32,964 nt of DNA. It comes from Spirochaetaceae bacterium. Its GTDB lineage: Bacteria; Spirochaetota; Spirochaetia; Treponematales; Breznakiellaceae. The notes under the pieces were generated by a model that saw only the letters and a list, made by a program, of their open reading frames with translations, made no database searches and was not told the DNA's origin. This document shows positions 6,716 through 16,129 of this stretch, one piece after another; position 1 is the stretch's first letter, and each line of letters begins with the position of its first letter. The stretch spans positions 1 to 32,964 of the forward strand of contig JAITEG010000172.1 of assembly GCA_031282145.1 (NCBI GenBank). The letters are read 5' to 3'. Both the position numbers and the translations under genes were made by a program.

Positions 6716-8282
6716 TCCGGCCCTTACCGGAGCCGGAAGGGCGTATCCCCGGCGGACTTTGGTGGATTCCGCCATTTCCCTGCAAAAAATCCGATGGCCG
6801 GGGTTCCTCAAATTGACGGCTTTAACCGGCCTTTTCCTCCTGGGTGCCTGCGGGGTGATCGATTTACGGCCCATTGGGGTAAAGACCATTCCCGGTGAAT
6901 CCTACGGGGTACTGGAGGATTATTATACACCGGTGGTCCTGATTTTTGATACGGAGATGATCGAAACCACCACCCAACAGGTACTTTCGGTGAGTTTTTC
7001 CGGAGGAACAGTGGAAGGGGATCTCCGGTGGCAGGAAAATACCCTTTCTTTTACTCCCATGGCGGGGTGGACCGCCGGAAGGCGTTATACCCTGCGCCTC
7101 ATGGGGGATATCTATTCCGTGGACGGCCGGGAACTCAGGCTGGCCCAATATCTTCCCTTTTTCGCAATCTCCCGGTCCGAGCTTCCCGGGCTTGATTCCT
7201 TTTCCCCCGCCGACGGCGCTTCCGTGGGGGTGACCGAGGAAGAAGGGGGGATCGTGATATTAAAATTCTCCCTCCCCATGGATCGCCGGAGTGTGGAGGA
7301 GGGCTTTGCCCTGGACGGGGTGAGGGACAAAAAATTTGAGTGGGACGGGGATGACCGGATCCTCAGGATCCGTCCCGGCAACCCCCTTTCCCCCTGGACC
7401 ACCTACCATTGGAGCCTGGACCACGCTTTGAGCCGGGAGGGAGCGCCCCTGGCAAAATCCATATCCTCCCAATTTACCACCGACCTTGATCGAACCCGCC
7501 CGGTGGTCCTTGAGGTATTCCCCCTGCTGCGTTCAGATCCCCCGGAAACCGGGGGAGTTTCCCCCGGGACGGCCCGTTTTCTACCCTGGGTACGGACCGG
7601 CGCCGATATAGAGAATGGCCTGGGGGCAGGGCAGGGAATCGGGATTCAATTTAATAAACCCATGGATGAGGAAAGCATGAGGAAGGCGGTCAGACTGGAA
7701 CCATCCCTTTCGGGGACGGTCGAATTATTAAGTCCCGCGTCCCTGGTTTATGTCCCGGACCGGAATCCGGAAGGGGAGACCCGCTATACCCTCATTGTTT
7801 CCGCCGATACCCGGGATAAGAGCGGGCTGCGGATGGGGGAGGATTTTATTGGTTATTTTACCCCGGATATTCCCTTTTTGCGGATCCGTTCCTTATCCGT
7901 GAACGAACAGCCTTCACTGGCGCTGGATGAGGGAATTACTTCCCCGTATTATGCCTTTCCCCTGGAAGGAGTCACCGGAATAACCGGTATCACCCTGGGA
8001 TTTTCCCTTCCCTTTTCAGAGGAAGCTATGGCCGCTACGGTCCTGGAGATTTCCCTGGATCCCTGGTTTCCGGCTTCTATCGGTTCGGCGGTCCTTAAGG
8101 CCGCCCTCTGGTCTTCGGAAGATACCCTTTTTATGGAATGGGAAGGGCTTGAACCGGGAATCCCCGGGGAAGGTCATTTTTACCGGCTCTCTATCCCCGG
8201 TGGTAAAAGCGGTATTACCAATGGCCGGGGTTCCTTTCTGAAAAATACCCAAACTATCTATATGGAGGTTTTTGATTTATGA
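6687..8282 (+). CDS. Lipoprotein with SbsA/Big_5-like Ig domains, copy 1
   Basis: 531 residues from this start. A hydrophobic segment ends in LGAC (Cys55), then come several beta-rich units with the pattern of bacterial SbsA-type Ig-like domains: SPADGASVGV...IVILKFSLPMDRRSVEEGF...TTYHWSLDHAL, and again GIQFNKPMDEESMRKAVRLE...TRYTLIVSADTRDKSG. The PMD..S motif and the closing Y.L.. strand are hallmarks of that fold. The start is unsure. ATGs at 6687 (GGGGGG just upstream) or 6696 leave a long n-region, whereas a GTG at 6762 with GGCGGA five bases upstream would give a normal 30-residue lipoprotein signal. It probably acts in the periplasm or outer membrane. It is a clear relative of the next gene, and such lipoproteins are not part of standard RND pumps. 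Confidence 0.85.
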   Translation: MGYMFRWWNDPALTGAGRAYPRRTLVDSAISLQKIRWPGFLKLTALTGLFLLGACGVIDLRPIGVKTIPGESYGVLEDYYTPVVLIFDTEMIETTTQQVLSVSFSGGTVEGDLRWQENTLSFTPMAGWTAGRRYTLRLMGDIYSVDGRELRLAQYLPFFAISRSELPGLDSFSPADGASVGVTEEEGGIVILKFSLPMDRRSVEEGFALDGVRDKKFEWDGDDRILRIRPGNPLSPWTTYHWSLDHALSREGAPLAKSISSQFTTDLDRTRPVVLEVFPLLRSDPPETGGVSPGTARFLPWVRTGADIENGLGAGQGIGIQFNKPMDEESMRKAVRLEPSLSGTVELLSPASLVYVPDRNPEGETRYTLIVSADTRDKSGLRMGEDFIGYFTPDIPFLRIRSLSVNEQPSLALDEGITSPYYAFPLEGVTGITGITLGFSLPFSEEAMAATVLEISLDPWFPASIGSAVLKAALWSSEDTLFMEWEGLEPGIPGEGHFYRLSIPGGKSGITNGRGSFLKNTQTIYMEVFDL

Positions 8283-9886
8283 AAAAGCGTAAGTTCTTTC
8301 AGGCCGGTTTGTGGTATCCCTGCCGCTCGGTTTTCGTCAGGATCCTGGGAGGGATGTTTTTGTTAAACCTCTTCCTTTCCTGTGATATTCTCAGACAGTC
8401 CCCCTTTGAGGTTACCCACTGGAGTCCCGGAACAGGATACCACGAGGTGCCGGAACACCTGCGGATTTCGGTTTCCTTTTCCCATGATCCGGATGAAGTC
8501 AGCGTGGAACATTCCTTTTCTTTAACCGAGGACGGTTCATCCCTCCCCGGTTATTTTAGATGGGAGGGGCGGACCCTGATTTTTAGCCCCGTTGTTTCCC
8601 TGGAGTTAAACCGGGATTATATGCTGACGATCCTGGAAGACGCCCAGGATCAAAAGGGAATATCCCTGGATAAAAAGTTCGAAGTCCCCTTTACCACCCG
8701 GGAACCGGGAAAACGTCCGGTGGTTCTCTCCGTAGATCCCCAGGATGGGGGAACGGTGCTGGATCCGTGGGGGGAGATCCGTATAGAATTTTCCGAATCC
8801 CCTAAAGCCGTTTCCTGTGTTAACGCCATTTCCTTTAGTCCTTCCATGGGTGGTTCTTGGCGCTTGGAAGCCGATGGCCGCCTGGCGGTTTTTACCCCCC
8901 AGGAACCCTGGGTTATGGGAACCACTTACCGGCTCCGTATCACTCCGGATTTTTCCAGTATCCAGGGACTTACCCTGGGGAAGGAATTTACCGCCTCCTT
9001 TATTGTGGGGAATGACCAAACCCCTCCGGTTTTAATGGCGGCCCATGCCCTGGACCCGGAGGGAAAGGCGGTGATGGAACTGCTCCCGGCGGGAGACGGC
9101 CCCTTGATGGAAGAAAACCTCCTCTGGGAATCCGTTTACCGGCTGGGGCTGGAATTTTCCGAACCGGTGGATACGGCGGATCTCAAAAATCGTCTTACCG
9201 TGGAAGAGGCCCCGGCCTTGAAAATGGAAACCGGGCCGGGATACGCCGATTGGGTGGTTTTTAGTTTTAGTGAAAACCCTGAATATTTAAGTTCTTTCCT
9301 TATTAGAGTACCCGCCGGTTTCAAGGATAAGGCGGGCAATGAAAGCCCCCATGGGGTGGTTTTCCGGATCCGGGCGGATGGTCCCCATTCCAAGCCGCCG
9401 GAATTGATAGGGTTCCGTATACCCATGGCCCCCGGCGGCATTGAGGACAATGGAACCGGGGATGTTCCCCTTTCCCCGGAGCAAATTTACCAGGTGCTGT
9501 CTTTTCCCGTGGAAGAACCCTTCCGGGATTTACCCATCCTTTCCGGGGCGGGCCGGTATCCCTATGTCGAATCAACTCCTACCTGGATAGAACTCTATTT
9601 CGACACCGCGGTGGGGGCGGAAATAGATCTCCTGTCCCTGATGAATCTCTTCCAGGTAGATGCCACCAATAACGCCCTCTCCTTTTTTCCCCAGAGTATG
9701 GAGGCCGGGGGTTTTTCCATTCCCGATCCTCCGCCGGCGTGGGAAGCATATTATCGAATAAACGTCAAAGGGGTCTTGATTAATAACACTAATCCGGGGG
9801 TCGTGGTTTTTCAGATAGCTTCCGGCCTTCGGGATAATTTGGGAAACATAAACTCAAGGGTCTTTCAGCTTCCGCTGTTAAAATAG
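8279..9886 (+). CDS. Lipoprotein with SbsA/Big_5-like Ig domains, copy 2
   Basis: 535 residues. Its ATG overlaps the previous stop (ATGA). A signal peptide leads to Cys35 in the context LFLSC, followed by Ig-like units: THWSPGTGYHEVPEHLRISV...FSHDPDEVSVEHSFSL...GRTLIFSPVVSLELNRDYML, then SVDPQDGGTVLDPWGEIRIE with EFSESPKAVSCVNAISFSPS, and a third unit (GLEFSEPVDTADLKNRLTVE...AGFKDKAGNESP). The order and spacing of motifs mirror copy 1, so the two probably arose by tandem duplication and then diverged widely. The C-terminal 150 residues (from about 385) include a segment with YPYVESTPTWIELYFDTAVG that I cannot assign. Probable periplasmic beta-rich partner or cell-surface protein. Confidence 0.87.
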   Translation: MKKRKFFQAGLWYPCRSVFVRILGGMFLLNLFLSCDILRQSPFEVTHWSPGTGYHEVPEHLRISVSFSHDPDEVSVEHSFSLTEDGSSLPGYFRWEGRTLIFSPVVSLELNRDYMLTILEDAQDQKGISLDKKFEVPFTTREPGKRPVVLSVDPQDGGTVLDPWGEIRIEFSESPKAVSCVNAISFSPSMGGSWRLEADGRLAVFTPQEPWVMGTTYRLRITPDFSSIQGLTLGKEFTASFIVGNDQTPPVLMAAHALDPEGKAVMELLPAGDGPLMEENLLWESVYRLGLEFSEPVDTADLKNRLTVEEAPALKMETGPGYADWVVFSFSENPEYLSSFLIRVPAGFKDKAGNESPHGVVFRIRADGPHSKPPELIGFRIPMAPGGIEDNGTGDVPLSPEQIYQVLSFPVEEPFRDLPILSGAGRYPYVESTPTWIELYFDTAVGAEIDLLSLMNLFQVDATNNALSFFPQSMEAGGFSIPDPPPAWEAYYRINVKGVLINNTNPGVVVFQIASGLRDNLGNINSRVFQLPLLK

Positions 9887-9895
9887 GGTATTTTA

Positions 9896-12800
9896 TTGAA
9901 GGACTTGATACGATTTTGTGTAAATCGTCCGGTAACGGTGATCATGATCATGGCCGCCCTGGTTTTGGGAGGCGGATTTGCCCTTTCGGTACTGCCCTTG
10001 GATAGGCTGCCGGATTTTGCTTATCCCCGGGTTACGGTGGAGACCCTCTACCCCGGAATGGGCGCCGCCGATGTCCGTTCCATCGTTACCATCCCCCTGG
10101 AGGACGCCCTTTCTTCGGTAAAGGGCCTCCAACGGCTGCGGAGCGTTTCCCGGGACGGGGCTTCGGTGGCGGTGCTGGATTTCCGATGGGGGACCGATCC
10201 CAATGGCGCCTCGGTTTTGGTCCGGGAGGCGATTGATTCAGTATATCCAAATCTTCCCCAGGGGGCGAAAAAACCCCTGGTGGTCCCCGGAGATCCCCAT
10301 GAGGAACCCCATAGCATCGTATCGGTATTTTCCCCCGCGGGGGACGGGGTTTTTGCCCGGAATTTGGCGGAATATGAATTACGGGCCCGGTTCAGAAGAA
10401 TAGACGGAGTTGGTACGGTGATCCTGGTGGGCGGGGAAAGCCCTGAGGCCAGGATCACCCTGGATATACCCCGGTCCCTTTCCGGAGGGCTGGGGCCGGT
10501 GGATTTGGCCCAATACCTGGCCACGGAAACGGAAGATATCCCCGCGGGAAACGCCCGGGAGGGGGATAGGGAACTGGTAGTAGTTAGTGCCGGCCGTCCC
10601 GGTTCGGTGGGGGAACTTTCCCAAATTCCCGTACCTGTCGGGCCGGCGCTGGTACGGCTTTCGGATCTGGCGGAAATAAGTGAAGGACGGGCCCGCCGGA
10701 AGAGCCTCTTTCTCTTTAACCAGCGGGACCAGGTAGCCCTGGAAATATACCGCCGTCCCGGCGCCGATCCGGTTAAGCTTTCCCGGGACATCGAAGGGGT
10801 CCTGGAGGAGGCAAAGACCGCTTTTTCCCGGGATCTGGAACTCGATCTGGTATACGATTCCTCCGGCGCCATCCTGGAGGGGGTAAAAAATTTAAGTATT
10901 TCCGCCCTCCTGGGGACCGCCGCGGTTATCGGAACCTTGATCTTTTTTATCCGCCAAGTGCGGTACAGTATCCTTACCGCCCTTTCCATTCCCCTGTCCG
11001 CGGCGGCGGCCCTGGTGGTCCTGGCCCTTACGGGAAGATCCCTCAACAGCATGAGCCTGGGGGGAATCGCCCTGGGGATAGGCCTGGTCTCGGATACGGC
11101 GGTTATCGTTCTGGACCTCCTCCACCGGAATTGTTCCGGTTATACCCGTCCGCCCTTGGGAGAGGAGATTGGGACCTGGGTATCCACCGTATCCGGTTCG
11201 AGTTTTGCCTCCACCATCACCACCGCGGTGGTATTTATCCCCATCGTCTTCCTCCCCGGTCCCCTGGGCGCTCTCTTTGGGGATCTGTCGGTTTCTTTGG
11301 TATCCTCAATCACCGCGGGATGGATCTTTGCCCAGTTCGCTCTGCCGGCCCTTTTCACGATTTTTTATAAATTATCTCCCGGTTCGGACTTAACGCGGAA
11401 AACTTCCCGCCGGTACCGGCGTTTTCTTGCCTTGGGCCTGCGGCACCCCCGGGGGACTCTTTTTTTCGCCTTGAGTTTTAGCCTTGCCGGAGCGTTCGTC
11501 CTCTTTACCCGGCCCGCGGCTTTTGTGTTTCCCGATGAAGTCCGGGAAGTGGAGGTGAGCCTTATTTTTCCCGTTGGTACGGACTTGGAGGCGGCGGGAC
11601 GCTACGGCATACTCCTTTCCCGGGCCCTGTCGGAACTTCCGGGCATAGAAAAAACCTTTGGCCGGGGAGGGGCGGAGGAAGAGGATGTGGGCCGCCGGGC
11701 GGATACGGATTACCGGAAGGAGGAACTCCGTCTCCGGTGTATCCTACAAAAGGATGCCCAGCCGGTCAAGGCCATGGCCGAAATCCAAAAGGTCTTGGGG
11801 GGTTCCCTCCTTTCCCAATTCCCCCCGGGGACGGTGGGAATTGCCGCCTATCCCCAGGACAAGACCGAACGCCTCCTGGGCTTGTCTCCGGGTCATACCC
11901 TTGCGATCCGGGGTAAGGATCGGGAAGAGACCGCTTTCAGGGCCCGGGAGGCGGCGGAACGGGTGAACGCTCTGGCCCGTCCTCTCTCCGTTACGCTGCG
12001 GCCCTCCGGCGCCCGTCCGGAACTCCGGATCTATCCGGACCGGGAGGCCGCCGCTCATCTGGGGATATCGGTGACGGAGATGGCGGAAATGGTTCATACC
12101 GCCACCGAAGGGGTGGTAGCCGCCAGGCTGGAAATTGACGGACGGCCCTTGGATATCCGGGTTTCCGGAGATCTCCGCCGGAATTTTCCAAACCCTGAAA
12201 CTCTGGTGGAGGCGATCCCCCTGGGAGCGGGGGAGGGAGGGCCGGTTTTTTTGGGGGTCCTGGGCAGGGTCGAACAGACCCAGGCGGAGGCGGTCCTGGC
12301 CCGGTTGGACCGGGGGGATGTGATCTACCTGGATGCCCTTCCCCGGCCGGGGGCGGAGGCCGAATTATCCCAAGTTATGGATGAATTGAACAAAACCCCG
12401 GGAATTTCCCGGGCGGATGAATCCGCCTTTATCCGGTACCGGACCTCCCTGGTGGTTACCCTGTTTCTGGTACTGATCCTCCTGTATATGACCATGGGCG
12501 CCCAATTTGAGTCCTTTTTACTTCCCGGGATCCTCATGATAACCATACCCTTTTCCCTTGCCGGCGCGGGTCCGGCGATGCTACTCACCGGGACCGGCCT
12601 TGATTCGGGTTCGATCCTGGGGCTGGTGGTCCTTTTCGGCCTGGCGGTGAATAACGGGATCCTGCTCTACGAGATCGCCGTGGAAAAGATGGGCCGGGGT
12701 CTTCCGGCAGCGGCGGCGGTTTATTCCGGGGCGGTCGAGCGGTTCCGCCCGGTACTGGCTACCACCCTGACCACCCTTTTCGCCCTGCTGCCCTTGGTCA

Positions 12801-12949
12801 TCTCCCCCCTGGGTTCAAGCCAGCATTCCCTGGCATCGGCCATGCTGGGAGGAATAGGCGCTTCGACCCTGCTTACCCTTTTTGCCCTTCCTCCCCTCTT
12901 TATCCCTTTCCTTAAATCGGGGAAACCATCCCAAGAGGGATCGTCATGA
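9896..12949 (+). CDS. RND efflux pump subunit 1 (AcrB/MdtB-like)
   Basis: 1017 residues, the usual RND size, starting at a TTG (LIRFCVNRPVTVIMIM follows) with only a weak ribosome site. Two similar halves, each with one membrane helix, a large periplasmic domain and five or six more helices. Conserved pieces: LPDFAYPRVTVETLYPGM, TIPLEDALSSVKGLQRLRSV, RFRRIDGVGTVILVGGES and, in the second half, TMGAQFESFLLPGILMI. In helix 4 the proton-relay motif reads GLVSDTAVIVL: Asp400 is kept and the second Asp of AcrB is Thr401. In helix 10 AVNNGILLYE has Asn919 where AcrB has its Lys. The clade with VNN and a single Asp is known. It probably pairs with the next gene. Confidence 0.93.
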   Translation: MKDLIRFCVNRPVTVIMIMAALVLGGGFALSVLPLDRLPDFAYPRVTVETLYPGMGAADVRSIVTIPLEDALSSVKGLQRLRSVSRDGASVAVLDFRWGTDPNGASVLVREAIDSVYPNLPQGAKKPLVVPGDPHEEPHSIVSVFSPAGDGVFARNLAEYELRARFRRIDGVGTVILVGGESPEARITLDIPRSLSGGLGPVDLAQYLATETEDIPAGNAREGDRELVVVSAGRPGSVGELSQIPVPVGPALVRLSDLAEISEGRARRKSLFLFNQRDQVALEIYRRPGADPVKLSRDIEGVLEEAKTAFSRDLELDLVYDSSGAILEGVKNLSISALLGTAAVIGTLIFFIRQVRYSILTALSIPLSAAAALVVLALTGRSLNSMSLGGIALGIGLVSDTAVIVLDLLHRNCSGYTRPPLGEEIGTWVSTVSGSSFASTITTAVVFIPIVFLPGPLGALFGDLSVSLVSSITAGWIFAQFALPALFTIFYKLSPGSDLTRKTSRRYRRFLALGLRHPRGTLFFALSFSLAGAFVLFTRPAAFVFPDEVREVEVSLIFPVGTDLEAAGRYGILLSRALSELPGIEKTFGRGGAEEEDVGRRADTDYRKEELRLRCILQKDAQPVKAMAEIQKVLGGSLLSQFPPGTVGIAAYPQDKTERLLGLSPGHTLAIRGKDREETAFRAREAAERVNALARPLSVTLRPSGARPELRIYPDREAAAHLGISVTEMAEMVHTATEGVVAARLEIDGRPLDIRVSGDLRRNFPNPETLVEAIPLGAGEGGPVFLGVLGRVEQTQAEAVLARLDRGDVIYLDALPRPGAEAELSQVMDELNKTPGISRADESAFIRYRTSLVVTLFLVLILLYMTMGAQFESFLLPGILMITIPFSLAGAGPAMLLTGTGLDSGSILGLVVLFGLAVNNGILLYEIAVEKMGRGLPAAAAVYSGAVERFRPVLATTLTTLFALLPLVISPLGSSQHSLASAMLGGIGASTLLTLFALPPLFIPFLKSGKPSQEGSS

Positions 12950-15900
12950 TCCAAAGTTCATCCTGGCTGCAAAAACCCATAGCCGCCCTCTGTGTGATCT
13001 TTGCCCTTACCGCCCTTTCGATTTTTATTATGGCCGGTAGCGGGGATCGGGGAGAAAATCGAAGGGGAAATTCCGGCTATACCATTATTCTGCGGCATTA
13101 CGGGGTGAATGCCCGGGAGATGGAACGGACTGCGGCCATTCCTCTGGAGGATGCCCTTGCTTCCCTTGGGGGGGTCAAAAACCTGGTGACCATCAGTGAA
13201 AACGGGATGGTCCGGGCCTTTGTCCGTTTTGGACAAAAGATTCCCGGCGTCTATGAGGCGGTACGGGAAGCGGCCCAGGGGGTTTATGAGGCATTGCCCT
13301 CCTCGGCCCAGCGGCCGGAACTCCTCTCCTCCGATGATTCCCGGCTTCCCCTCTGGACCGCCGCGGTTTTTAGCACCGACGATGACGCCGCCCTGGGGTC
13401 ATACCTGGAACGGATCGTTAAACCTGCCCTGGAAGCCCTGGAGGGTGCCGGGGAGGTCGAAGTTTCCGGTATCGGGCTCCCCGAAATCGTCGTCGCCCTT
13501 AAACCGGAAGAAGCCGCTTCCCGGGGTCTTGACGCTTCCCATATTGCCGAAGTTCTGGGAAGAAACGATCTCCTTCTTCCCGGGGGATTTATCAAAAGCG
13601 GCGACCGGGATATCCTTATCACCCTGGATGGCCGGTATGAGGACCGCCGCACTTTAGCCGAGGCCCTTATACCCCTTCCCGCAGGAGGGGCGGTCCGGTT
13701 AAAAGATACGGCCCGGCTGTATGAACAAAACCGGGAACCGGAATCATTTTCCCGGCTTAACGGAAAAAGCGCCGCGGTGATCGCCGTCCTTCCCGGAGCT
13801 GACGCGGACCCGGCGAAACTCTCCGGTCTCATCCGGCGGGAACTGGAAAAATTCGCCGATCTGCCCCTGAAATTCGAAGTACTCTCGGATCGGGGGGCGG
13901 AAGAAACCGCCGCTTTTGGTTCGGTATTAGCCGCCGCCTTTCAGGGAGCCGCCGCAGTGGCCCTCTTGACGGCCCTTCTCGGTAAGACCAGGGGTTCCGG
14001 CTTTGGGGTTCCGGGGAGACGGGTTTTCCTGGCCCTGATTTCCGGATTGACGGTTCCCCTGATCTGCCTCCTGTCGGCCGCTCTGTTATCCCTCCTGGGT
14101 TTTTCCCTGGACCGGGGACTGCTGGCAGGACTTTCCGCCGGGGTCGGCGCCGCGGTGGACGCGGCCATCCTCAGTTCCGAAGGTCTGGGAAAAGCCCGGA
14201 CCATTGAAGAAGGACAGGAATCCCTTAAGGAACTGCACATTCCCCTGATATCCGGTTCGGTTACCACTATAGCCGCCCTCCTGCCCCTCATCGCCATGGA
14301 ATCCCTGGCCGGCGGTATCGGTACCCTGGCATGGGCCATCGGAACCGTTACTTTTCTGGCCCTTCCGGCGGCCCTGGTCCTGATTCCACCCCTCCTCCTG
14401 TGGGCCCTAAAAAAAGGTCCCGGCGCTATTCCCCAGAGAAGGGGTTTCCATAAAAAACAGGGTACTCCCAGGGTTAAGACATATAAAAAGCAGGGTTTTT
14501 CCACCGTGTTTTTCGAGGACTGGGGCTTGTTTTTGGTAAAAATAAAAGAAAGGCTCAGCCGGAAGGGGCTGCGGCTCCTGGCCGCCCATCTCCGGTTTTG
14601 TACGGCCCACCCATACGGCCCCCTGGTGATGTGGGCGCTTATTTCCGCCGGGGGCATTACCGCCCTGGCCCTTGCCGGAGCCGATGTGGGTGCCGAAAGC
14701 TCCGGTACCTCCCTGTATGCCCAGGTTGAATTTGAAGGGGGGCTCCGGGCGGAAGAAGCGGATCGGCTCCTCGCGGTTTACGCGGAAACGCTAAAAAGGC
14801 ATGACGGGATAGGGACAGTACAAACCGTGGCGCGGACCGCTTCGGGATCGGTCCTCATAACCTTTGATCCCCGGATCATCCCCGCCGATACCCTGCGAAA
14901 CCTGGTTAGAACCCGGGAAATACCCGGCGGTTTTGTGTATATTCCGGAAATGTCCTCTATGGAACGGATTTGGGAGATCAAGATCACCGGGGATGATGAC
15001 GGAGGCTGCCGGGAACTGGCGGAAGCCGCAGCCCGGATCTGCGGAACCCTGCCCCTTATCCGGGAAACGGTCCTGAACTTTAAAGAAGGAAGTCCACGGC
15101 TTACCCTGGTTCCGGATCGGGAACGGCTCCTAACCGCGGGGATTCAATTTTCCCAACTGGCCGATAGGATCCGGCGGGGGATCCACGGTCCGGTGGCCTA
15201 TAAACGAATAGGCCCTCAGGGGGAAACCGATGTCCGTATCCGGGGCCTGGGGAACGCCGCCCTTTCCCGGGAAGAAATCCCGGGACTACTGGTTGGCCCG
15301 GGGACCACCCTGGAGGCGGTAAGACTTGATTCCCTGGTAAAAAAAACCATCTACCCTGAGACGGAACCTTCCGGCATCAGACGGGAGGATCGCCGCCGGA
15401 TAGCATCTCTATCAATCAGGACCAAGCCCATGGATCCACGGAAGGTCCGGGATCAGGTTATGCCGGCACTGGGCGCCATGGAACTGCCCCCGGGTTATAC
15501 CCTGGAATTTGACCGGGAGGCCATTGCCGCCGCGGAAACCCTTTCGGGAACGGTTTTTTGGTTTTTATTGGCCCTTATCTTCTGTTATATGGTGATCGCC
15601 GCGGAGAACGAATCCTTTGGGATTCCCCTTGCGGTACTGTCGGTAGTTCTCCCTTCCCTTGCAATCCCCGCCCTGGGCATGGCCGCCGCCGCCATGCCGA
15701 TCACCGCCTCTGCCGCCTGCGCTTTTGTCGCGGTGAGCGGTATGGCGGTAAACGCATCGGTGTTGATCACCGATGAAATCCGCCGCATCCCTCGGTGGAA
15801 AAAAGACAAAAGAGCCCTCGCCGCCGGCTTATACCGGGCGGTCAGGAAAAAACTCCCCCTTCTTTTCGCCACCAGCGGTACCACCATCAGCGGGGCGGCG

Positions 15901-16080
15901 CCCTTTCTTTTTTTAAAAGAGGAAACCAATTCCCTGATCCGAAACCTGTCGGTGGTAACCGTCCTGGGGGTTGGGGCTTCTGTTTTTGTCGGATTGTCGT
16001 TACTACCCGCGTTACGGGTGTGTTGTTCAGCGTTGTTTTTTACCTTTCATCCCCAAAGGAAGCGTCCGGAAATAACATGA
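12946..16080 (+). CDS. RND efflux pump subunit 2, divergent
   Basis: 1044 residues. Its ATG overlaps the previous stop (ATGA). Same two-half RND plan: an N-terminal helix, TAAIPLEDALASLGGVKNLV, ALEGAGEVEVSGIGLPEIVV, and six-helix blocks in each half. It is clearly more derived than subunit 1. The first periplasmic domain has a Ser/Gly/Arg-rich insert right after helix 1. Helix 4 reads SAGVGAAVDAAILSS, with a single Asp405 and alanine at the partner site. Helix 10 reads GMAVNASVLITDEI, with Asn936 at the AcrB Lys site. An A+T-rich segment with imperfect repeats lies between helices 6 and 7 (about residues 499-536). Two unlike subunits encoded in tandem suggest a heteromeric pump, as in MdtBC, with this subunit perhaps specialised. 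Substrate unknown. Confidence 0.92.
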   Translation: MIQSSSWLQKPIAALCVIFALTALSIFIMAGSGDRGENRRGNSGYTIILRHYGVNAREMERTAAIPLEDALASLGGVKNLVTISENGMVRAFVRFGQKIPGVYEAVREAAQGVYEALPSSAQRPELLSSDDSRLPLWTAAVFSTDDDAALGSYLERIVKPALEALEGAGEVEVSGIGLPEIVVALKPEEAASRGLDASHIAEVLGRNDLLLPGGFIKSGDRDILITLDGRYEDRRTLAEALIPLPAGGAVRLKDTARLYEQNREPESFSRLNGKSAAVIAVLPGADADPAKLSGLIRRELEKFADLPLKFEVLSDRGAEETAAFGSVLAAAFQGAAAVALLTALLGKTRGSGFGVPGRRVFLALISGLTVPLICLLSAALLSLLGFSLDRGLLAGLSAGVGAAVDAAILSSEGLGKARTIEEGQESLKELHIPLISGSVTTIAALLPLIAMESLAGGIGTLAWAIGTVTFLALPAALVLIPPLLLWALKKGPGAIPQRRGFHKKQGTPRVKTYKKQGFSTVFFEDWGLFLVKIKERLSRKGLRLLAAHLRFCTAHPYGPLVMWALISAGGITALALAGADVGAESSGTSLYAQVEFEGGLRAEEADRLLAVYAETLKRHDGIGTVQTVARTASGSVLITFDPRIIPADTLRNLVRTREIPGGFVYIPEMSSMERIWEIKITGDDDGGCRELAEAAARICGTLPLIRETVLNFKEGSPRLTLVPDRERLLTAGIQFSQLADRIRRGIHGPVAYKRIGPQGETDVRIRGLGNAALSREEIPGLLVGPGTTLEAVRLDSLVKKTIYPETEPSGIRREDRRRIASLSIRTKPMDPRKVRDQVMPALGAMELPPGYTLEFDREAIAAAETLSGTVFWFLLALIFCYMVIAAENESFGIPLAVLSVVLPSLAIPALGMAAAAMPITASAACAFVAVSGMAVNASVLITDEIRRIPRWKKDKRALAAGLYRAVRKKLPLLFATSGTTISGAAPFLFLKEETNSLIRNLSVVTVLGVGASVFVGLSLLPALRVCCSALFFTFHPQRKRPEIT
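14441..14553 (+). repeat. A+T-rich in-frame segment with imperfect tandem repeat in RND subunit 2
   Basis: Two copies of a unit of about 22-26 bases follow each other: GGGTT..CATAAAAAACAGGGT (14442-14463) and GGGTT....CATATAAAAAGCAGGGT (14471-14496). Then comes a T-rich and A-rich stretch to about 14553. Base composition is visibly poorer in G+C than the flanking gene. It encodes a basic, lysine/glycine-rich loop (HKKQGTPRVKTYKKQGF) in the cytoplasmic link between helices 6 and 7. The reading frame is kept throughout. It may be an inserted repeat element tolerated at a permissive site, or a naturally diverged loop. Confidence 0.55.
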
Positions 16081-16129
16081 CCCCCAGGGCATTTTATGCG
16101 GGCGCGGTTCTCCGGGGATAAGGAAAAAG

